Positions 7,813-15,524 of a stretch of 19,894 nucleotides of DNA are shown here, one piece after another. Position 1 is the stretch's first letter; each line of letters opens with the position of its first letter. This DNA is from an uncultured Pseudomonadota bacterium. Its GTDB lineage: Bacteria > Pseudomonadota > Gammaproteobacteria > Burkholderiales > SG8-39. The position numbers and the translations under genes were made by a program. The notes under the pieces were generated by a model. The model saw nothing but the letters and a program-made list of their open reading frames with translations, was not told the origin of the DNA and did no database searches. The stretch lies in contig CAITSH010000415.1 in assembly GCA_903895005.1 (NCBI GenBank), positions 1 to 19,894 of the forward strand, given 5' to 3'.

Positions 7813-8655
7813 TTAAACGCTGCCTTGCTTCCTGCGGCGCGCCATTAAACCGACCAAGCCCAATCCAGCGAGCAACATGGCGTAGGTCTCGGGTTCGGGC
7901 ACGGCCGTTACAGAAGCGGTGAGACTGAAGTTGTCGATGGCAAGGCCATGATCGTTGTTGGGGTCGTTGCGCTCGGTCCAGCGCACCCACAGCGTGTCGC
8001 CCGCATTCCAGGAGGTATGGAGGGTGCCACCGCGGGCGGACATCAGGCCGACACCATTGCCATCGACTGCAGCGGCCGTTAGCTCGCCAAACTGCGGCGA
8101 GGCCCAGTCAAAGCTGCCACCCGGCGCGTTCCACGTGGTGACTGCGCCGAACGTATTGCCAAACCCGTACTCAAGAACCATGGTTTGCGGGAAGGATCCC
8201 ACGGTACCGGAGGTGACGCCGCCCTTGCGCCACTGCTCGCCATCAAAGGCGATGTTCACTGCGTCAAACGCCGCACCGGAGGTGTTGGTCACGGCCACAG
8301 CCATCCAACCCGCAATCGCTCCGCTCACCGGTGCGCCGAAATATGCGCCTGCGGAGCCGAGTCCGCCGAGCGCGCGTTCCGTACTGCCGGTTGCGCCATA
8401 GCTGTAAAAACTTCCTGCGTTGCTGGCGCCGTTATCCGCCCGGTACGCGGTGATGGCGTTGCTGTCCTTGGTGAACAGCGACCAACCCGAGATGGTTGAA
8501 TCATTCGCCCAGACGTTTGCCGTACCGGTCGTTGCGAGCGAGTCGAAAGACTCGGCATACGTACCGCCGGCATACCCGACCGCGGCCTGGGCTGAAGAGA
8601 GACCCGCCAACAGCAAGGCGGCGGGCAGCGCGGCGAAAACTGATTTGCGAAGCAT
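7813..8655 (-). CDS. PEP-CTERM sorting-domain protein, function unknown
   Basis: The 280-residue secreted protein has a signal peptide (MLRKSVFAALPAALLLAG, cleavage likely after AQA at about residue 24), a beta-rich body, and a canonical C-terminal signal VPEPETYAMLLAGLGLVGL followed by MARRR. The body contains 'ESFDSLATTGT', 'RALGGLGS', 'FDGEQWR' and 'LAIDNFSLTA', a pattern I associate with a widespread PEP-CTERM family lacking a known activity. The start at 8655 has AGGGGA 6 nt upstream. The frame extends upstream to 9090, but that part is Arg/Ala-rich and not convincing. It is last of three minus-strand genes and has a T-run terminator. Its signal is the VPEP type, unlike the IPTL-type signals of the protease and nucleotidase, so an exosortase outside the window probably handles it. 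Confidence 0.85.
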   Translation of the reverse strand: MLRKSVFAALPAALLLAGLSSAQAAVGYAGGTYAESFDSLATTGTANVWANDSTISGWSLFTKDSNAITAYRADNGASNAGSFYSYGATGSTERALGGLGSAGAYFGAPVSGAIAGWMAVAVTNTSGAAFDAVNIAFDGEQWRKGGVTSGTVGSFPQTMVLEYGFGNTFGAVTTWNAPGGSFDWASPQFGELTAAAVDGNGVGLMSARGGTLHTSWNAGDTLWVRWTERNDPNNDHGLAIDNFSLTASVTAVPEPETYAMLLAGLGLVGLMARRRKQGSV

Positions 8656-8689
8656 GAGTATTCCCCTGATGTGATTTGGTGATTGACGC

Positions 8690-8708
8690 GTGCCGGTAAA
8701 CCCGGCAC
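8690..8708 (-). promoter_or_regulatory. Leader hairpin upstream of the PEP-CTERM gene
   Basis: GTGCCGG (8690-8696) pairs perfectly with CCGGCAC (8702-8708) across a 5-nt loop. The stem ends 35 nt before the start codon at 8655 and about 25 nt before the AGGGGA ribosome site, so it should lie in the mRNA leader. No T-run follows. Confidence 0.4.
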
Positions 8709-8848
8709 CCCGTGTTGGCCTTGCATTTGCTGAATCAAATCTGCCGCCGGACCAATCGTTCGATCCGATTCTTTCAAACCATCGTGACACGCGTTCAAGC
8801 ACCACAATGTTCCGTCCTAGTCCGTTCAGGCTTGCGTGGCGCACCAAC

Positions 8849-9181
8849 TCAATGGCGGCAGCCGTGCCGGTGGTCGCGGCAGCCGTGTTCGTTGCGGCCG
8901 TTCGCTCCCAGCCGATTGGCCGGGACACGCGTCCTGCCGTCACACTCGCGCGCATCGCGCGAGCAATCCGCGGCGCGAACCGGCGCTGCCGCACCCTCGC
9001 CACGGGCCGAGGCCTGCGGCGCGCAGTCGGGCCTGCCCGCGGCGCAACCGGCGTTGGCGTTCTCGGCGGCAGGCTTTTCGTCTCCGGCAACGCTTCCGGT
9101 CTGCGCGAACGCCGGGGAAGAAAACATCAATGCGGCAAGCGCTGCGACAACCGTCTTGTTTTTAAAAATCGCGTTCATCAT
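8849..9181 (-). CDS. Small Cys-rich secreted protein, hypothetical
   Basis: The 110-residue ORF opens with two adjacent ATGs (9181 and 9178), preceded by AAGGAACC. It begins with a clear signal peptide (MMNAIFKNKTVVAALAALMF, then SSPAFAQ, cleavage after about residue 27). The mature part has six cysteines, at 'AGCAAGRPDC', 'AADCSRDAREC', 'HGCRDH' and 'HGCRH', the last two in a His-rich tail. I recognise no family. The signal peptide and ribosome site argue that it is real. The Arg/Ala/Gly-rich body, which could be a GC-rich frame artefact, argues against. It lies 70 bp after the metallophosphatase gene and 193 bp before the PEP-CTERM gene, on the same strand. A bound metal or disulfides would fit the residues but cannot be shown. 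Confidence 0.5.
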   Translation of the reverse strand: MMNAIFKNKTVVAALAALMFSSPAFAQTGSVAGDEKPAAENANAGCAAGRPDCAPQASARGEGAAAPVRAADCSRDARECDGRTRVPANRLGANGRNEHGCRDHRHGCRH

Positions 9182-9251
9182 TGCGGTTCCTTGCGTAAGG
9201 CCTCGGGGGCTTGATGGCTAAGTAGCTGGGTCGCTTGGTCGCGGATGGGCT

Positions 9252-12200
9252 TCAAGCGCTGAATGTGGCGGGTGCGCGCCGTGAACGACGGTGCATCGCG
9301 CCAAGCATGCAAAGCGCCAGCAGGACGACCGCCCAATCCGGGAGCGGTACATCGCCGTCGTCGCCGCCGCCTGCAGTACCTGAGGCCGTAATCGCGAAGC
9401 TGCGCACCACGCTTGGCGCCGCAGCGTAGACCGTGTCACCGGGCTGGGTCGCGCTGATCTGGCAGGTACCAGTCGCCACGAGCGTCACCGTTGCGCCGGA
9501 CACCGAGCAAACCGAGACGCTGAGCGATGCGAACTGTACCGGCAGGTTCGACGTGGCGCTGGCACTCAGGTTGAAGTTTCCGCTTCCCAACACGCGATCA
9601 CCCAGGGTGCCGAAGTTGATGGTCTGCGCCAGCGCCTGCGCGGTGAAGCTGCGCGTGGCGCTCGCCGGCTGCCAGTAACCCACATCCCCGGCCTGGCTCG
9701 CCAGCACCGTGCAAGTGCCGGCTGCAAACGTCGTAACCACGTCGCCGGCCACCGCACAGACCGTCGCGGTCTGGCTGCTGAATGTTACGGGCAGGCCCGA
9801 GCTGGCCGTCGCCGAGAGCGTGAAGGAAGAGCCGACCGGCACCGACGCAGGCTGTGTAAAGTCAATGGTCTGCACCAGCCCGATCGCCGGCTGGTAATGC
9901 ACGCCGGTATGTGCAAACGCAGGGGTGGGCTCCACCCCGCCAAGATCGTCGGTGGCGACGCTGTAAAACTCGTAATACCCGGCGCCCGCGGGGAAACTGA
10001 AGGTAGTGGTGTAGGGTGCGCTCGTGTCGGCCGCACCGGTTTGCGTCCAGGCGCCCCAGTTCGTGTTATCAGCGGAGTAACGGTAGAAGAAGCTCACGTT
10101 CGCAACCGAAGAGGCGCTCGCCTGCGTATTGACCTGCAACACCGGCGCGTTGCTGCCGAATTCTTTCGCATCAAAACCGTAGCTTGGCGCGGTCGTGTCC
10201 GCGGAATTTTCCGTGACGGGCTTGACCAGCAGCGAAACGGTCTTGTCGCCGGCGAACTGCCCCTGTACGAACGAGGTCACGTTCCAGTTGTACCAGACGT
10301 TGGTGGTGCCCGAACTCAGGGTCTGCGTGTCAAGCACCGATCCAAAGGCCGGCTGGTTGTTCCAGGTCACACCGGTTTCCGTCCAGGTGTCGTCGGTTGC
10401 GCCGCGCACCTCCACAGGCAGGGCCGCCCCGGCTGATCTCCAATTCCACAACTGCAGCGTCGCGCCGGTGATGGTCGAGCCCGCGGGGACGCCGGAGAGG
10501 TCGAATTTGAGCCACGCCCGCTCGTTGCCAAAGGAACTGGTGCTGCTGCTCTGAATGAAAAGATTGTTGCTGGTGCCGAAGTTGCTGCCCGGAACACCGC
10601 TTTCAACCTGCGCATCGGCCACAGGCGCGAGCGCAAAGCCCCCACCGGTGATGCCCGCCGTCGCGCTTAGCGTGATCGGCGAGCTGGCGTTGCCGTTTTG
10701 CGCATCGACACGCGAACTCACCGCCGAGGCGGCCGCGAGCGGCGCGCCGCTTACCACCGCCTTATCACCGCGGAAACGGAAGGCGAAATTCTCCATGGTC
10801 AGCACACCGCTGACTTCCAGCGTGTCGCCGACGTTGCCCGGCAGGCTCATCGCGGTGAATCCGGTCTTGTCCCACAGCTTGAGGCTGAGGTTGTTCTGGT
10901 CCGCCACGGTGTCCGCGGCGGTCTTTTTGGCGAGGAACTTGACGTAGTGGTTCTTGTAATTGTCGTTCAGGAAGGCGCTGATCGAGGACATGAAGGCCGG
11001 TTTTGCGAGACTGGGATCGCTCCCGAGTATCTTGAACTCGACGCCATCGCCATACACCCCCTCCTGGTCGACGAACTCCGGGTTGCCGCCGAAAAAGCTA
11101 GCCTTGCCCCAGACCTCGATGATGTCACCTGGCTTGAGCACGCCGGCCTTGAAACCCAGGAAGCTGCGATACAGTTCCTGTTCCGCAAGCCGGTTGGACG
11201 CATTGATGCTGCCGTCGGCATTGACAAGATTGGTCGGCACCTGCTTGCTGCCGCGTCGCGCGAGGGTCTCCGGCGTGGCACTCAAAAGTCGGATGAAGGC
11301 GTTCTCAAAGGTCGGCTTGGTGTCGTTGTCGTTGAGCATCGTGATCACCGCACGGTAGCCGCCGGAATACTCTCCGTTGAAGTGGTAGCGGTCACCGCCG
11401 ACCGAGTACGCGGTCGCCGGGCTGGCGTGCTGTGTGCTCATGAACTCGATCAGGCTGTCGCGCACAAGACCGTTGGCGGGATCCGCCTCGGCCGAAATTC
11501 CGGTCGGCCACGTGTAGCCCGCCGGCGGATGGGCCAGCATGTAGTTGTTGATCGCCACCTTGTACACCGTCGACAAGCCGATGGGCTGTCCGTTCATCTT
11601 GACGCTGGTGGCGATCCCGTCGAACGCCGTCACATCGAGCGCGGATGAAAAGCCCGCCCCCATGTTGGTCGCCTTGAGGAAGTTCATGAGATCCTGGCCG
11701 GTCATGCTGATGCGCACATAGGTGTCATCGGCCCACGGAAAGGTTTCGTAGACCTGCAGGAAGGTCACCGGACCCGCGGGAATATCGGCGCGCACACCGC
11801 CGCCCGCCTCGATCGCAAGGTGACAGCCGCCGGTGCCCGCCCATATCTGGTCGCACTTCCATTTCATCGCATCGGTGATCCACTGCCCGGCGGTGTTGTT
11901 GCCGTTCCACGGGTACTCGTCGGCCGACCACCACTTCATGCGGTTGTCGAGCAACAGTCCGTCGTTCGTGTAACCGACCACCCGGTCCACCGGCACACCG
12001 GCGGACGCAAGGTACTGCGCTTTCAGGTTGTTGACATAGGCGAGCACCTCAGGGTCCGGCGTGATATCGGCGTTGCGCAGGACGTGCTGCGCCGCGCTCA
12101 GGTAACCACCGGTGCCAGAGACGTTGAGCTCGCCGATGTATTTCATGTAACTCGAGGACTCGGCGAACACGGTCTTGTAGTTGAGCTTGTAGGGCTGCCA

Positions 12201-13946
12201 GACGGTGTCGCTCCAGGTGTGCCAGTGCCCGGTGATGGCTATCTCGGGCACCTTCGCGTCCGCGGTGTCCGCAAGCACCGGGGTGGTCGGGTCGACGAGG
12301 TCGCTGTGACCGTCGTGCGTCAGCAATATCACAACGTCGGCACCCTGGTTGTTGCGCAGCTCGTTGACATAGGGGGCGATGTTGCAGGTGGCCGAACCGG
12401 TCCACTGGCAGTCAACGACGGTAAGCGTCGTCGCCAGGCTCGCCCCGACGGTCGCCGACGAAGTCGTGTAACCGATGATGCCGACCTTGGTGCCGTTCAC
12501 CGTCACCGTGGTGTAGGGCGGGAAGTGCTCGCAGGTCGGGTAGCGCGGATGCGCGGTGGTGCAGTTGAGGTCGCGCACGTTAGCCGAAATAACGGGCACG
12601 CCGGTGCCCGCCATGTGCTCCATGTTCTGGATATAACTCACATCGCGCACATCATGGTTGCCGACAACGAGCGCATCCAGCCCGCGAGCGCCGCGGCCGG
12701 GAACGGTCTTCAGCCGCGAGTGCAACAGCTCGTAGAACGCCGTCATACCGCCGTTGCCGTAGCCGTTGTTGGTGCAGTTGGTGCCCCCGACGCCGGTGCA
12801 ATTCATGTCGCCGACCGGGTTTCCTTCCGAAATATCGCCCCCGTCAAGCACCAGCGCCGAGGGCTTGGCCGCGGCAAGCGACATCAGCTTGCCCGCCAGA
12901 TGCGCCGCACCGCCAACGTCTTCGAACGTATCTGCCGCGCTGCCGTGCTGGCTTATCACCCATTTGTGTGGCGTCAGCCGCGCGTGCACGTCGTTCATGT
13001 GGAAGATCGTAAACGGGCTTGCCGCGCTCTTGTTGGCCGAGCAACTGGCCGTTGTGCCGCCGTTGATACCGCCGCAAGTCCACGTCCACGGACCGCTACC
13101 GCTGACCGCCGACGCCGTGCCCGCCGTGCAGAAGTTGGTGGTGGGAGCCGAGCCGAACGTCTGCCCGTTGGCCGGTCCGCAAGCACCGTTGATCGCGTTG
13201 GTCGACACCGCCACGCTGCCGCTGATTTCAAAATCGTTGGCCGTGGTGTTTGCGGTGTCAAACAAGTACCAGGTACCGGTCGTGCTGGTGCCGCCATAGT
13301 TGACAATGCGAAAGGTCACGCTGGTACCGGGTGCGACGTTTTGCAGGGCTGCGATGCCGCTCAGGTTGATGGCGGCGAGGGAAGCACCGGCGGTCGAAGT
13401 CGAGGTGTAGCTGACGGTCGTGATGTCGGTGAACGCTCCGCCGCCGATCTGGTATTGCACCACGCCCGTCGTCGCGCCGGTGGCTGAACGCCGGTAGTCA
13501 AACCGGCTGATCGAAGAGTAGGACACTTGAAAGCCGCTGTTGGCGGTGAGCGTGACGCTCGCAAACTGGTTGGCCACGATGGCGGCCGCCGCGTTCGCAC
13601 CGGTCCACGTATTGCCACCCCAACCACGTGCCGCACCAGAACCCGTGGTGCCCACGCCGCTGCCACGTACAAGGGTGCCGACCGTAAGATTGGCATCCGA
13701 CACGCTGGCTGCGAACGCGGCCGCGCCGAAATTGTTGCTTCCCCCGGGTTGGCTGTGCGTATCCCAGCCGGCCAGCACCGCAGCGAGCGCCGGGGCGGTG
13801 CACAGCACGGAAAATAAAAACGCCACCGCGCGGATAAACTTCCGCATCGGCCGTCCGCCACGTCCGTTGCGCGGATTGCGTGCGCTGGCCTCGTCGGGGG
13901 TGTGGTTCAGTGCTGCCCTGGGCAGCCCGTCGTGAGCGCGCGTCAT
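9252..13946 (-). CDS. Giant secreted metallophosphatase/5'-nucleotidase with DNRLRE-like, Ig-like and C-terminal sorting domains
   Basis: The protein has 1564 residues. Order: long N-terminal extension and signal peptide (core about 36-55, ending ALA), a beta-rich domain (about 56-245), a Cys-containing module 'NGACGPANGQTF...TCGGINGGTTASC' (about 250-305), a calcineurin-like phosphatase domain (about 313-600), a 5'-nucleotidase C-terminal domain ('IEAGGGVRADIPAGP', 'YETFPWADD'), an OB-like region ('GDIIEVWGKASFFGG'), a DNRLRE/CBM96-like domain ('RAWLKFDLSGVPAGSTITGA'), two Cys-containing Ig-like repeats, a Gly linker and a sorting signal (1532-1564). Metal ligands visible are D319/H321 (NDVH), N430/H431 (GNHD) and H574/H576 (GHWH). 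UshA-like enzymes hydrolyse extracellular nucleotides for phosphate and nucleoside salvage. The signal DVPLPDWA then helix then HRRSRR resembles that of the S53 protease. The start at 13946 has AGGGGA; the ATG at 13847 (MRKFIRAV) suits the signal peptide better but has only a weak ribosome site. Confidence 0.88.
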   Translation of the reverse strand: MTRAHDGLPRAALNHTPDEASARNPRNGRGGRPMRKFIRAVAFLFSVLCTAPALAAVLAGWDTHSQPGGSNNFGAAAFAASVSDANLTVGTLVRGSGVGTTGSGAARGWGGNTWTGANAAAAIVANQFASVTLTANSGFQVSYSSISRFDYRRSATGATTGVVQYQIGGGAFTDITTVSYTSTSTAGASLAAINLSGIAALQNVAPGTSVTFRIVNYGGTSTTGTWYLFDTANTTANDFEISGSVAVSTNAINGACGPANGQTFGSAPTTNFCTAGTASAVSGSGPWTWTCGGINGGTTASCSANKSAASPFTIFHMNDVHARLTPHKWVISQHGSAADTFEDVGGAAHLAGKLMSLAAAKPSALVLDGGDISEGNPVGDMNCTGVGGTNCTNNGYGNGGMTAFYELLHSRLKTVPGRGARGLDALVVGNHDVRDVSYIQNMEHMAGTGVPVISANVRDLNCTTAHPRYPTCEHFPPYTTVTVNGTKVGIIGYTTSSATVGASLATTLTVVDCQWTGSATCNIAPYVNELRNNQGADVVILLTHDGHSDLVDPTTPVLADTADAKVPEIAITGHWHTWSDTVWQPYKLNYKTVFAESSSYMKYIGELNVSGTGGYLSAAQHVLRNADITPDPEVLAYVNNLKAQYLASAGVPVDRVVGYTNDGLLLDNRMKWWSADEYPWNGNNTAGQWITDAMKWKCDQIWAGTGGCHLAIEAGGGVRADIPAGPVTFLQVYETFPWADDTYVRISMTGQDLMNFLKATNMGAGFSSALDVTAFDGIATSVKMNGQPIGLSTVYKVAINNYMLAHPPAGYTWPTGISAEADPANGLVRDSLIEFMSTQHASPATAYSVGGDRYHFNGEYSGGYRAVITMLNDNDTKPTFENAFIRLLSATPETLARRGSKQVPTNLVNADGSINASNRLAEQELYRSFLGFKAGVLKPGDIIEVWGKASFFGGNPEFVDQEGVYGDGVEFKILGSDPSLAKPAFMSSISAFLNDNYKNHYVKFLAKKTAADTVADQNNLSLKLWDKTGFTAMSLPGNVGDTLEVSGVLTMENFAFRFRGDKAVVSGAPLAAASAVSSRVDAQNGNASSPITLSATAGITGGGFALAPVADAQVESGVPGSNFGTSNNLFIQSSSTSSFGNERAWLKFDLSGVPAGSTITGATLQLWNWRSAGAALPVEVRGATDDTWTETGVTWNNQPAFGSVLDTQTLSSGTTNVWYNWNVTSFVQGQFAGDKTVSLLVKPVTENSADTTAPSYGFDAKEFGSNAPVLQVNTQASASSVANVSFFYRYSADNTNWGAWTQTGAADTSAPYTTTFSFPAGAGYYEFYSVATDDLGGVEPTPAFAHTGVHYQPAIGLVQTIDFTQPASVPVGSSFTLSATASSGLPVTFSSQTATVCAVAGDVVTTFAAGTCTVLASQAGDVGYWQPASATRSFTAQALAQTINFGTLGDRVLGSGNFNLSASATSNLPVQFASLSVSVCSVSGATVTLVATGTCQISATQPGDTVYAAAPSVVRSFAITASGTAGGGDDGDVPLPDWAVVLLALCMLGAMHRRSRRAPATFSA

Positions 13947-13966
13947 TGCGAATCCCCTGAGGACAA

Positions 13967-13984
13967 GGCGGCTCGTCGGCCGCC
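13967..13984 (-). promoter_or_regulatory. Leader hairpin upstream of the metallophosphatase gene
   Basis: GGCGGC (13967-13972) pairs perfectly with GCCGCC (13979-13984) over a 6-nt loop. On the minus strand it ends about 20 nt before the start at 13946, just ahead of the CAGGGGA ribosome site. The PEP-CTERM gene has a similar arrangement of hairpin then CAGGGGA. Confidence 0.4.
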
Positions 13985-14331
13985 TGTTGTAATCGTTGGC
14001 GTTGGTGAGATGCGATACTGGTTCCCCGTCTTTTTAGCCCCGCGAGGTGACCCCGGTATTAAGGTCTTTAATGCTTTCATGGTCGCAATGGCCCATGCCG
14101 CGAATGCATCGACGTGCCAACCGGACCATATTTGGCGTTCGAAGTCCGGATGATTGTCATCAAATTACGGCTTCCGGCGAAAAGCGGTCGTCGCTTTGCA
14201 CGATTTAAGCGTTTGCGTTTTCTGTAAGTCGGTATTCGGAACACGCCACCACAACCTTTCGGTACGGCGCGAGTTCCATTTGCACCCGCGAAGTGCGGAT
14301 GCGCACACAGATGTGCATACAAACGCTTTGA

Positions 14332-14359
14332 TTGCAAAACATGCGGTGATCGCTACACT
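14332..14359 (+). promoter_or_regulatory. Candidate sigma-70 promoter of the first TctC gene, sharing a 15-bp motif with 3343-3357
   Basis: TTGCAA (14332-14337) and TACACT (14354-14359) are 16 bp apart, giving a leader of about 100 nt before the ATG at 14466. The spacer carries AAACATGCGGTGATC, identical to the upstream region of the aldolase/exosortase divergence. An inverted repeat ATGCGCAC / GTGCAT at 14299-14318 lies just upstream of the -35, where an activator such as a LysR-type regulator could bind (inference). Confidence 0.45.
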
Positions 14360-14465
14360 TGAACCAAATCGAAATCTAATTCGCCCGTAGCGCGTCGGCC
14401 AATCCAGCCGTGATGCGAACGCGCGCCGCAATTCTGGATTTTTCACGCAACCTGCGAGGCATACC

Positions 14466-15446
14466 ATGACCGTACGCAACTTCATCACCTTGCTCGTAAC
14501 GACGGCCTCACTGCTCGGCGTACCCCTTGTCGCAACGGCGCAGGACGCGTACCCGAGCAAGCCCATCAACCTGATCGTGCCCTTCCCGCCTGGCGGGCAG
14601 GCGGATATTTCGGCGCGACCGCTTGCTGCGGCGCTGACGCAAATCCTCAAGCAGCCGGTGGTGGTGATCAACCGTCCGGGTGCCGCCGGTGCCATCGGCA
14701 ACCGTGCCGTCGCGGCGGCCGCGCCCGATGGCTACAACCTGCTGGTGACGCTTGCTCCCATCGTCACCATCCCGGTCGTCGAAAAAATGTTCGGCCGCGA
14801 CGTCTCGTATTCGATGGACCAGTTCACGCCGCTCGCGCTGCTTGCGGCTGACCCGCCGGTGCTGGTGGTCGGTGCCAACACGCCGTGGAAGAACGCGCGC
14901 GAATTCATCGCCGATGTCAAAAAGCAGCCGGATGAATTCGTCTACTCGCACTCGGGCCTCTATGGCCCCTCGCACCTGCCGATGGAAATGCTGCTGCAGG
15001 CGGTGGGCGGAAAAATGCGCGGCCTGCCGGCGGTGGGTGGCGGCCCGACCATGATGCTGGTGCTCGGCGGCAGTTCGCAGATGTGGGCCTCGCCGCCGGC
15101 GATGGCCGTACCGCAGGTGGCGAGCAGCAAGCTGCGCGCGCTGGTGTCATTCGGCGCGCAACGCCATCCGGCTTTCCCGGACACACCGACGCTCAAGGAA
15201 CTCGGTTATGACGCCGAGTATTACGTCTGGTCGGGCGTGTTCGCGCCGGCCGGCACGCCGCCGGCGATCGTGACCATCCTGCGCGACGCGATACGCAAGG
15301 CCGTGGTCTCGCCCGAATTCAAGACCGCGATGGAGAGCACCAAGTCACCGGCCACCTACATGGACGCGCCGGAGTTCCGCGACTACATCGCCAAGGACGC
15401 CGCGCGCATGCGCGTGGTGGTCGAGAAAATCGGCAAGGTCGAGTAA
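14466..15446 (+). CDS. Bug/TctC-family periplasmic solute-binding protein
   Basis: The 326-residue protein starts with a Sec signal peptide (MTVRNFITLLVTTASLLG, then VPLVATAQ, cleavage at about residue 26) and the family opening 'YPSKPINLIVPFPPGGQAD'. Further family blocks are 'VINRPGAAGAIGNRAVA', 'APDGYNLLVT', 'PAVGGGPTMMLVLGG' and 'VFAPAGTPPAIV'. Length is typical. Bug proteins bind carboxylates or other small acids in the periplasm for tripartite tricarboxylate transporters, or work as signalling receptors. No TctA/TctB genes are adjacent, so this is one of the many orphan copies usual in Burkholderiales, and its ligand is unknown. GAGG lies 7 nt before the ATG. The gene converges on a second TctC gene. 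Confidence 0.9.
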   Translation: MTVRNFITLLVTTASLLGVPLVATAQDAYPSKPINLIVPFPPGGQADISARPLAAALTQILKQPVVVINRPGAAGAIGNRAVAAAAPDGYNLLVTLAPIVTIPVVEKMFGRDVSYSMDQFTPLALLAADPPVLVVGANTPWKNAREFIADVKKQPDEFVYSHSGLYGPSHLPMEMLLQAVGGKMRGLPAVGGGPTMMLVLGGSSQMWASPPAMAVPQVASSKLRALVSFGAQRHPAFPDTPTLKELGYDAEYYVWSGVFAPAGTPPAIVTILRDAIRKAVVSPEFKTAMESTKSPATYMDAPEFRDYIAKDAARMRVVVEKIGKVE

Positions 15447-15459
15447 GCGCCATCCGCAG

Positions 15460-15508
15460 AAAAAAAGCCGAAAGGCTGGAAAGCCGCACCCAGCGCGGGT
15501 TTCCAGCC
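15460..15508 (-). terminator. Terminator between convergent TctC genes (GGAAACCC hairpin, copy C)
   Basis: GGCTGGAAAGCCGC (15474-15487) pairs with GCG-GG-TTTCCAGCC (15493-15508). On the minus strand it is followed by a small AGCC-TTTC-GGCT stem (15477-15466) and seven Ts (15466-15460), a good Rho-independent terminator for the minus-strand TctC gene ending at 15525. On the plus strand no T-run follows the stem. Confidence 0.75.
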
Positions 15509-15524
15509 GCCGGCCTGCCGCGGC

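Larger units (their letters stand above)
13947..14465. other. 519-bp divergent intergenic region, metallophosphatase / TctC gene
   Basis: The region is visibly more AT-rich than its neighbours and must carry promoters for two divergent genes. It contains the leader hairpin at 13967, a partial palindrome TTAAGGTCTTTAA at 14058-14070, an ATGCGCAC/GTGCAT inverted repeat at 14299-14318, and the promoter-like motif at 14332-14359. Two open frames of about 80 codons cross it, but neither looks like a protein. Confidence 0.5.

Noticed and set aside
8656..9090. Long N-terminal extension of the PEP-CTERM gene
   Set aside because: Arg/Ala-rich frame overlapping the small secreted ORF; the signal peptide and AGGGGA site give the start at 8655.
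11820..13487. 555-codon open frame on the plus strand
   Set aside because: It is antisense to the metallophosphatase domain, whose motifs are clear. The predicted protein is Arg/Val/His-rich without recognisable domains, as expected for a mirror frame in GC-rich DNA.
14077..14390. Two open frames of about 80 codons in the divergent region before the TctC gene
   Set aside because: Neither has a ribosome site, signal or protein-like composition; the region holds promoter signals.
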